From NCBI RefSeq assembly GCF_000327385.1, contig NW_008710370.1, positions 2,466,235 through 2,530,234 on the forward strand: a DNA stretch of 64,000 nucleotides, written 5' to 3'. The notes under the pieces were generated by a model, which saw only the letters and a list, made by a program, of their open reading frames with translations, searched no databases and was not told where the DNA came from. Below are positions 57,177 to 64,000 of the stretch, in pieces. The translations under genes were made by a program, and so were the position numbers. The stretch is from Lottia gigantea. Taxonomy: Eukaryota > Mollusca > Gastropoda > Lottiidae. Positions within the stretch are counted from its first letter, which is position 1. Every line of letters begins with the position of its first letter.

Positions 57177-57463
57177 ATGATTGTCGCTCACGCTCCAAAA
57201 ACTTATTTCGGTTCAGGAGATATACAAAAATCATTGGGTTCTCTTCCTGGATTTCCATGGACGAAATATCCCGGAGAAAACATCTTCCTGGTCATAATTA
57301 CACCGGTCCAGGCACTAGGTTAGATCAACGATTAGACGAAAACGATAAACCCAAACCAGGGGAAGAACCAGTCAATAGAGTTGACGCCGCTGCACTTAAA
57401 CATGATATTTTATACAGAAACTATAAATCAGAAACTTCAGACACAAAGCAGACAGACAAATGA
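57177..57463 (+). pseudogene. Polinton parvovirus-type phospholipase A2-like region
   Basis: Contains LPGHNYTGPGTRLDQRL (Ca-binding loop type) and AALKHDILYRNYK, in which HD..Y is the PLA2 catalytic signature used by parvovirus VP1 capsids during entry. PLA2-like domains of this type also occur in other invertebrate viruses and elements. It starts two bases after the stop of the gene before it. Fossil. Confidence 0.65.
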
Positions 57464-58345
57464 TAATAGAACTTGAAAATATTCCAAATCCAACTTTCAA
57501 AGAGAGAATGCAAAGAGCATTAATCATTAAACTCTTGAAAGCAAAGATGAAATTAGGTATGGGATTAGCGGATGAAATTCATAAAGAATTTAGAAAAACT
57601 AAAAACTTTTTAAAAGTCAAAGTGTTTGAAAAAGATGAAATATGGTCAGCCGATTTATTCCATATGCCAGTCGAAAGAGGATTTAAATATTGCTTCACAG
57701 TTATAGATTTATATACAAGATATGTATGGGTTATTCCTTTGAAAAACAAAACGGGATTATCAGTCAAACACTCATTTGAAACGATTATGAAACAATCTAA
57801 CCGTCATCCAGAAAAACTATGGGTAGATAAAGGAAGTGAATTTTATAACAAAAATATGAAATCTCTGGGATTTGAAATTTACAGTACGCATAACGAAGGT
57901 AAAGCTGTAGTTATTGAAAGATTTAACAGGACTCTAAAAAATAAATTATTCAAAAAGTTCACGGAATTGTAATCCCAAAAATGGCTTAAAATATTACCAG
58001 AGGTTGTAGATGAATACAATAACAAAATTCATTCATCTATAGGTGTCACACCAACACAAGCCTCGAGTAATCCAAATATTATAGTCAATTAACGCGCAAC
58101 ATAACTACGAAAATGAAATAAATAATTTAAATATCAAACCCAAATTTAAAGTTGGAGATCGCGTTCATATTTTCAAATATAAAAGTAAATTCGAAAAAGG
58201 CTACGTTGGATACTGGACAAACGAATTATTCATCGTTGATAAAGTAAACACCACATCACCTCCAACATATGAATTAATCGATCAAGACAAAGAACAAACC
58301 GCAAGTAGGTTTTATCAAAACGAACTTCAAAAAACCGACTTTTAA
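57460..58345 (+). pseudogene. Polinton retroviral-type integrase region
   Basis: rve core with the three acidic residues visible: WSADLFHMP, WVDKGSEFYN and VIERFNRTLK, then a C-terminal domain with FKVGDRVHIFKYKSKFEKGY. Polinton integrases insert the element's linear DNA. Fossil. Confidence 0.75.
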
Positions 58346-58347
58346 AA

Positions 58348-58758
58348 ATGAATGAATTTCTCGATAAATATGGAACCGATACAACCACAAACTTTCAACT
58401 TATGAGATGGGCGAATGAGTTAAATATATCACCGTTTTATTATTGTATGAGAGATGAAATAAATAATCTGAAATATAAGAAAGGTAAATTTTACGCTATA
58501 ACAAATATACATACTTCCGATCAAAAAGGAGTTCATCATTCTGCTTTGTACAAAGACTCTGACTTTTATTTCTTCGATTCTTATGGATTAGAACCCACTG
58601 AAGAGATAATCCAATTGACTAATAAACCAATCAAATGTTCAACATTTCAAATTCAATTACCGGGACAAAAGTTTTGTGATCAGCTTTCACTTTGGGTTTT
58701 ATATCAGTTGAGTTTAGGAAAACAGTTTGAAGAAATTATAATAAATTTAACTCAATAA
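58348..58758 (+). CDS. Polinton adenain-like cysteine protease
   Basis: 136 codons. HHSAL (His about residue 63-64), FFDSYG (Asp 77) and QKFCDQ (Cys 110) give the His-Asp-Cys order of adenovirus protease/Ulp1-fold enzymes, which process capsid proteins. The length is short compared with adenain (about 200) but usual for Polinton proteases. It starts two bases after the preceding stop (TAA AA ATG). Confidence 0.75.
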   Translation: MNEFLDKYGTDTTTNFQLMRWANELNISPFYYCMRDEINNLKYKKGKFYAITNIHTSDQKGVHHSALYKDSDFYFFDSYGLEPTEEIIQLTNKPIKCSTFQIQLPGQKFCDQLSLWVLYQLSLGKQFEEIIINLTQ

Positions 58759-58760
58759 AA

Positions 58761-60370
58761 ATGGCGAACAAGTTTGGATTAGGTTCTTTATCTTTAGAAA
58801 CTAAAAATCCTAACACTACAACATGGATAAATAAAGCGAAACCTTACTTCGTGGATCAAATCGGAGACACTCTTCAAGGTGATTTAGATATGAACAATTT
58901 TAGCATAACTAATTTAAAGTCCCGGAAAACGATAATGATGCCATTCACAAGAAATATTTACGGGAACAAATAAATTCAATTGAAGTAAATAAAAACCATT
59001 TAGAAGATAAAATAAGTAATGTGAAAAGATTCTTCAAACGTCAACTAAATAATAAAGATTTTGTTAATGAAACTAAACTGCAACAAGAAGTAACAAGTTT
59101 AACAATTGGTCGACGTAGCGAACAAAACTGAGTTACAAAATTTAATTTCATTAATATCTAAATTAGAGGATAAGATTGCAAAACAAAACTTAGACATTCA
59201 ACAATTGATAGATAACATTCCAGATGAAAATGAAGATACGTTTCAACAGGAATTAAATGCTCTGGAAACTAAACTTAACAGTGAATTAAAAAAAGAACTA
59301 ACAAATATTAAAAAACATAGATATTGTTATTCAACAACAAATACAAAATATTGATGATAGCGAAATCAAAACCTATATTCATCAACAAATACAGAACATT
59401 GATGATAGTGTTATTCAACAACAGATAACCACTATTAATAACCTAGTTTTGAAACAGGACAAAAATATACTCGCATTAGAAAAAAAGTTTCTCAAGAAAG
59501 AATCATATTATTTCAATCTTCCATTTGGAAATTTGAGAGATTACGATGCTTCTATTACTGATAATATTGATAAATCAAAAGACTGTGAATTTAAAAGATA
59601 TGGATTTACATCAAATATTAGAGTATATTCTGTTCCAAATTATACTATTTCCCCCAAGATATTTTTGATCCGGATGATCATATACTTTATCAACCAATAT
59701 ATTTTGATTTCTGAGAAAAACTTATAATTGAAATAACTTTCCCTTTTCAGGTAAAAGTTGATTCATTATTCTTCACACAAGGCTTCTTCACACAAGGTTT
59801 CGTAGACATAATAAAAAATTTAACGCTAAAAAAGTTCTTCAGTTTATCAATGGTACAAAAAATGTAGAAACTAAAGAATATGAAAGTAACGACGAAAACA
59901 ACAAGCTTCACCACTTATATGAAATTAAAACGAGTGGAAAATACATAGATAGGTTTAGAATGTTAATCATACAAGATAAAGAAGAAGATGAATTTATATT
60001 GAGTGATTTTGATATGTTATTGGAAACGGAAACTCCACCATCAATGAATATTATTAGAAATCCAGAACCACAAAAAGAAACAAACACTTATGAGTTTTTA
60101 CGAGCAACAGACTTTGAATACGTAAAACTATATTTTGTTGATAATGGTAAATTTATCTCAATTGATATTCATAAAATCAACAAAAACAAATTTTTTTAAT
60201 AAGAGATGATGCATATGTTAATATAATAATCTATAATGAAAAACCAAAATTTTCAGTTCATCTGAATAAGATTAATGATTCGAAAGAACAAATATCGTTA
60301 GTAACTGTAAAAGTTTTTATTGAAGATAGTAAACACATAGCAGCTTTATCAGAAGTTCACTTAATTTAAT
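58761..60370 (+). pseudogene. Polinton fibre-like/coiled-coil region
   Basis: The N-terminal part includes GDTLQGDLDMNNFSITNLK, a motif seen at the base of tail-fibre-like proteins in phage and Polinton-like elements. Long coiled-coil stretches rich in Gln, Asn and Lys follow, and the C-terminal part is beta-rich by appearance. The role as receptor-binding fibre is inference. Broken at a few points. Confidence 0.55.
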
Positions 60371-60477
60371 TACCTAAAAATGGAACTCGAAAGTAGACAA
60401 AACTACATGATAGAAAAACAAAATGAACTAAAAGAAAAACTAAAACAATTCAACAAATGTAGAAAAACATGGAGTAG

Positions 60478-60850
60478 AATAGTAGTATATGTGTTTTCTG
60501 ATATAGCGCATCCAGTTTGATCCGGTTTTTGAGATGGCAGGTATATGTCTTTTCGGATATGACGCATTTCACTTCTGCGCATGCGCAGCGTTTTCAATGT
60601 GTCATATCCGAAAAGACACAACTGTTAAAATGTATTATAACAGACTCCCCAAACTGCTAAAAATGTATTATAACAGAATTCCCCAAACTGTTAAAATTTA
60701 TTATAACAGACTCCCCCCAAACTGTTAAAAATGTATTATAACAGACTCCTCAAACTGTATTATAACAGACTCCATATAAATTACCCAAACCACAGACAAG
60801 AATCACTATAATAATACAGTATAAAATAACCGCATTAAAAAAAAGATAAA
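60478..60850. repeat. Inverted repeat and 31-bp-type tandem repeat between Polinton modules
   Basis: TGTCTTTTCGGATATGAC (from 60547) pairs with GTCATATCCGAAAAGACA (to about 60620) across a GC-rich centre (tgcgcatgcgca). Four or so tandem units of tgtattataacagactcccc follow at 60630-60775. It parallels the palindromic array at 56318-56603, which also sits just before a copy of the MSLILKHEQ gene. Confidence 0.7.
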
Positions 60851-60851
60851 A

Positions 60852-61131
60852 ATGTCTTTAATTTTAAAACACGAACAAAGGAGACGGTTTCTTCTCTGCG
60901 CTAACATCTCTCATCCCCAAAGTGGCCAATTTTGTCTCAAACAACAAATCCCTCATTTCCTCAGAAGCGTAAGCTCTTGGATCTGTGGCAAAAGCAGGAG
61001 TAAATATAAGCGATGCAGTGAAAAAATCTGACGAACTTAAAGAACTGCAGCTAATAAGATAACTAAGAAACAAGAGACTAGAACGACAAGTCCTAGAAAA
61101 ACAAGGAAAAGGGTTTAAAATCATTGGATAA
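60852..61131 (+). pseudogene. Polinton small protein, relic second copy
   Basis: Recognisable as a decayed copy of 56875-57174 from its start (MSLILKHEQ) to its last residues (GKGFKIIG). Broken fossil. It directly precedes the capsid-type gene, with the same TAA AA ATG junction. Confidence 0.7.
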
Positions 61132-61133
61132 AA

Positions 61134-62497
61134 ATGGCAAGCAAAAATTACAGATTGGATCCAGTCTTTCAATTGTATGATCCGATTCAATATTCGTTCA
61201 ACAAGAAGAAAGAGGATTACGTAATCATCTCACCATCGGTAGGGACAAAGACCCAAATAAACGACGGAGGAAGAGTTACCTTTGAAATTAATTCGTTGTC
61301 CAATTGGTTGCTGCTTTCCGATGCCCATTTCCGATGCGATTTCAAAATCAAGGACACCACTCAGAATCGAATTCCACAAACCAACACGACTTTAGAAAAC
61401 AACTTCTTTCCGTCTTTATTCAGCCAAATGGTTTTGGAAGCTGGTTCAAATCCGATAGAGACCATAAAACACCCCGGCGAGTTTGACACAATGTTGAAAA
61501 CGGTTCTGTATCCCAAAAACTACGATTCAGTTTCGGGATGGATTCCCAATGTCGGTGACGGAGAAGTTTTAAAAGAACCGGTCAGAACTGTAGCAAATGA
61601 CGCAGACCTTGCTAGGATAAGGGTAGTTGCTAGAAACACACTGGAAAGAGTGACTCGCGGAGTAAATCACGGATTTGAAAAACGAGCGCTTCAATACAAC
61701 AATGTTGTCGAGAACAACAGATGGGGTAATTACGTTAATTGGAAGTTGTATCCTTTATTTGGTCTCTTAGAACACAGAAAGGTTTCCATAGGTTTACCGA
61801 ATAAAATTCATTTGCAAAGAGAAATCAACGACAACAAGATATTCTTTGGTGAAAACAACTCTGACGCAAAATTGGAAATAACGAATATCCAACTTTACAT
61901 ACCGGTAATCACTCCTTCCGTAGAAGTGGAAACGAGAATATTCAACTCTTTAACCAAAGACATCGAAATTGCTTTTCTTCGTCGTAACACGGTAGGTAGC
62001 ATGACTTTAACGGGAGAATCCACCATGTGGCCAATCACCAACACTGTCAAACCAGCGAGATATCTAATGGTCAGTTTCAAAAACTTGCCAGGCTCTCAGA
62101 CAAACAACAACAACATTTTCAGAGTGGCATTGAACCATACTCAAGATCCCATCATTCGCAAAGTTCAAGTCAGATTGAACAACGATAATTATCCCAATCA
62201 ACCTTTGATTTGATTGATCCTTCCAAAAAAGATTACAACGAATTGTACAGAAACTATAAAAACATGTGCGAATTGTTTGGAAATACGCCTCAGTTTGAAT
62301 ACACAGATTTTTCACTCAATCATCCAATCTTTTGTTTCGATCTGTCAGCTCATCAAGAAGATCTTTTCAAAACAGGAGTGAACATAAATATTCACATCGA
62401 TAAAACACAAGGAGATGTGACTGGCTACTGTTTATTGCTGGAAGAAGCAAAACATTTGATTAAAATATCAGATAGAAGAATGATAAGAATTGAATAA
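61134..62497 (+). CDS. Polinton/adintovirus major capsid-type protein region
   Basis: An open frame of 359 codons from 61134 opens MASKNYRLDPVFQLYDPIQY, and C-terminal capsid-like sequence continues to about 62497. It includes VGTKTQINDGGRVTFEI, FFPSLFSQMVLEAGSNPIE and AKLEITNIQLYIPVITPS, an all-beta pattern that fits the jelly-roll capsid proteins of Polintons. Recognition is by context and general resemblance, not by a diagnostic motif. Mostly intact, about one break. Confidence 0.65.
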
Positions 62498-62514
62498 AAA
62501 AAGACCCTTTAAAA

Positions 62515-62937
62515 ATGAAACCAGAAACTTTAGTCAAGAAAATAATAGAAGCTATAGAAACAGCTTCACCAACTACAATAACTTATAATGGTAAAAAAAT
62601 CAGCATAACTAAAAAACTTATTGATAAATACAAATATTGTAAAGTCAGAGACGATATAGACTTGGAAAGAATTGATGAGAATTTAACTAAAAAAGGTGGA
62701 TTTTTACCTTTCTTACCTTTAATCTTTGCTGGTTTAGCTGCAGCTGTTGCAACTGCTGGTGGAGCTGCTGGGATAGCCAAAGCTGTCAACGATAAGAAAG
62801 CTGAAGCCGCTGCAAACGCCGAAGCACGTAGACACAATTTGGCAATGGAAAGAGAAGCACGAGGAGGTTCTGGAGTAGGAGATACATTAGGGACGGTTAA
62901 AGAATTCGGACAAAGATTTGGCGAAGAAAACCGTTAA
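62515..62937 (+). CDS. Polinton pVI-like membrane-active minor capsid protein
   Basis: 140 codons. A charged N-terminus, then a long hydrophobic Gly/Ala-rich helix (GGFLPFLPLIFAGLAAAVA, about residues 61-85) and a basic/Ala-rich tail (AAANAEARRHNLAMERE). This layout is common for the pVI/pX-type proteins of adenovirus-like elements, which disrupt membranes or link capsid and DNA. Looks whole. Confidence 0.6.
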   Translation: MKPETLVKKIIEAIETASPTTITYNGKKISITKKLIDKYKYCKVRDDIDLERIDENLTKKGGFLPFLPLIFAGLAAAVATAGGAAGIAKAVNDKKAEAAANAEARRHNLAMEREARGGSGVGDTLGTVKEFGQRFGEENR

Positions 62938-63320
62938 AGAGGGATTAAGCAAATTAATAGATAAAATCGACACTGGAGAAATGAGGGTCAAACACAAAGG
63001 CAACGCCATATTTTTTAAAAACATACGTTCGGGCGACAAGAATTCCTCACCAAAGGAAGACATCACAACTGTCACTGCATATACCAATCCCAATCTTTTT
63101 ATGGGATGGATTCTTATGTTCATTAGAAAAAATGCAAATTGTTTTTTATTATTTGAATTAAACGATAAAGATTTATCTCAAATCATTCAGTCTATAAATC
63201 ACGGAATGGATAGAGATACATTTTAAAAGGTTTGTAAAGCTCAAAGGAGAAACCCAGATGATCATGGATATGTATTTCTAAATACTAGAAAACCTGCGGG
63301 TGANAGAGCTATGATCGATA
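62918..63320 (+). pseudogene. Polinton unrecognised gene
   Basis: Starts MAKKTVKEGLSKLIDKIDTG, overlapping the end of the gene before it, and continues with KHKGNAIFFKNI and a mid hydrophobic patch. I do not recognise it. The 3' side reaches the assembly gap. Confidence 0.35.
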
Positions 63321-63370
63321 NNNNNNNNNNNNNNNNNNNNNNNNNNNNNNNNNNNNNNNNNNNNNNNNNN
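63321..63370. other. Assembly gap (50 N)
   Basis: Run of 50 N, with one more N at 63304. What remains on its right edge is the terminal 35 bp of a Helentron-like element. Confidence 0.98.
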
Positions 63371-63405
63371 GTGGGCGTATGTTACCTTGCCTGGCAAGCT
63401 ATCTT
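63371..63405 (+). repeat. Helentron-like right end inside the Polinton
   Basis: gtgggcgtatgttacc, then the CTTGCCTGGCAAG hairpin and ctatctt. It ends a few bases before the next gene's start, so a Helentron-like copy lies in the Polinton's intergenic spacer, mostly hidden in the gap. Confidence 0.7.
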
Positions 63406-63412
63406 TTTAAAA

Positions 63413-64000
63413 ATGACGGATTGGAATAATATTTTAAAAAGAAATAGAGAATATATCAAAGCTAAGAATAAAATAAAGACCCAAGTTGAAAATAACAGAT
63501 TACAACAACTCGGATTAACGGAAAATCTACAGACTCTATTTCAACCCATATTAAAAAGTCAAGAAGATATTAAAAAGAGACTCGCTATAGAACCTTCACC
63601 CCATAAAGATCCACCGATTGAATATGGTGGTATTAAGACATTAGATGATATAAAACGTCTTTTTTCAAACCCTGACCCAGATTTACCAAAGAGCATTTCA
63701 CCAATCATTGATGAAGTGGGGTTATTGTTTAATGGTTTTAGAATAAGATTTAGTGGAAATTCACCACAATTCAAAATCGACACAAAAGACTTTATATTTA
63801 CATTAACGAGAGGATTAATAGATTTAATGAATGGCGAGGATGTTGAAATTGCCGATTACAAGGATTTAGTAGCATACTCAAAATTTCTACATGCGATCAG
63901 AAAGTCAGGACCCGAAACAAGAAGATTGAAAGAAGTTGATTTATATATAACAAAAGTTATTGAGGAAGAGGATGTAGATGATTATGCAGAAGATTATCCA
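63413..64000 (+). CDS. Polinton unrecognised gene, open to window end
   Basis: 196 codons from the ATG at 63413 with no stop before the window ends. It opens MTDWNNILKRNREYIKAKNK; the N-terminal third is helical and charged, the middle holds PPIEYGGIKTLDDIKRLFSN and FNGFRIRFSGNSPQFKID, and the tail is acidic (EEEDVDDYAEDYP). The layout suggests a structural protein of the same element, but I cannot name a family. It has a TAAAAATG-like start (tttaaaaatg). Confidence 0.55.
   Translation, partial: MTDWNNILKRNREYIKAKNKIKTQVENNRLQQLGLTENLQTLFQPILKSQEDIKKRLAIEPSPHKDPPIEYGGIKTLDDIKRLFSNPDPDLPKSISPIIDEVGLLFNGFRIRFSGNSPQFKIDTKDFIFTLTRGLIDLMNGEDVEIADYKDLVAYSKFLHAIRKSGPETRRLKEVDLYITKVIEEEDVDDYAEDYP

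Larger units (their letters stand above)
56600..64000 (+). mobile_element. Polinton/adintovirus-type element (fossil, runs off window)
   Basis: All recognisable genes lie on the + strand: small basic protein, PLA2-like protein, retroviral-type integrase, adenain-like protease, fibre-like region, a relic second copy of the small protein, capsid-type protein, pVI-like protein and unrecognised genes. Integrase plus adenovirus-like protease plus capsid protein is the Polinton/Maverick (adintovirus) combination. No protein-primed DNA polymerase, packaging ATPase or terminal inverted repeats are seen here. The element is broken, with roughly half a dozen or more breaks, a Helentron-like insertion and an assembly gap. 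Several genes still look whole, so it seems only moderately old. Confidence 0.8.

Noticed and set aside
39467-64000. Further PLC-beta exons
   Set aside because: Looked for the residues leading to the X box (FISSSHNTYLTG type) between acceptor and donor sites on the + strand; none found.

Overview
This window is a transposon-packed stretch of an animal gene, most likely from a marine invertebrate and plausibly a mollusc or another lophotrochozoan. The AT-rich sequence has canonical GT/AG introns and carries Penelope-like, DIRS, BEL/Pao, Ty3/Gypsy, L2-clade LINE, PIF/Harbinger, hAT, Helitron and Polinton-type sequences, plus many short elements built round about 165-170 bp tandem cores that resemble the pearl/Helentron-derived elements of bivalves. 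No bacterial-style operon, rRNA gene or CRISPR array is present. The organism call is inference; no species-diagnostic locus is visible.

The only host gene I can support is a phospholipase C beta gene on the + strand. Three EF-hand-region exons (557-657, 25797-25851, 39358-39466) join in phase and read as one continuous stretch of PLC-beta protein. They are separated by introns of about 25.1 and 13.5 kb, and a further intron of at least 24.5 kb holds the rest of the window. Almost everything else is intronic mobile DNA.

Layout. 1-8990: PLC-beta exon, Penelope 3' pieces, Helentron-like repeats, and a large inverted repeat (3630-7842) with repeats nested inside. 8996-14565: a fossil DIRS-type element, a 5'-truncated Penelope-like element, and a second copy of the last 187 bp of the DIRS element on the far side. 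14590-22965: a PIF/Harbinger transposon with a four-exon Myb/SANT-like gene and a damaged three-exon transposase. Inside it sits a 2.8-kb transposon with about 320-bp terminal inverted repeats that carries a captured RING/B-box (TRIM-like) gene, and inside that a TTAA-flanked MITE. 22966-34890: Penelope 3' end, many Helentron-like copies, PLC-beta exon, Gypsy relic. 34900-38520: BEL relic, then a Penelope endonuclease region split by a Harbinger-type MITE with a 3-bp target duplication. 39069-39713: two tRNA-like SINEs and the third PLC-beta exon. 40090-45296: two related Helitron-like elements. 45835-53073: a mosaic of paired 279-bp LTR-like repeats, a hAT MITE, a Penelope reverse transcriptase with an SGNH-hydrolase ORF upstream, an L2 LINE 3' end, and a BEL 3' half with LTR. 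53290-56300: Helentron-like copies and unrecognised intron. 56310-64000: palindromic tandem repeats followed by a broken Polinton/adintovirus-type element (integrase, adenain-like protease, PLA2-like protein, fibre-like region, capsid-type protein, pVI-like protein) that runs off the window.

Most notable observations: an SGNH-hydrolase ORF upstream of the Penelope reverse transcriptase in two independent copies; the TRIM-like gene captured in a transposon nested inside Harbinger; a recurrent TAAAAATG junction at Polinton gene starts; two short-repeat subfamilies with the same ends but different tandem cores; hammerhead-ribozyme-like cores in Penelope 3' UTRs; and transposon-borne AGGTCA direct repeats. 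Two 50-N assembly gaps (48472-48521, 63321-63370) limit what can be said at those points.
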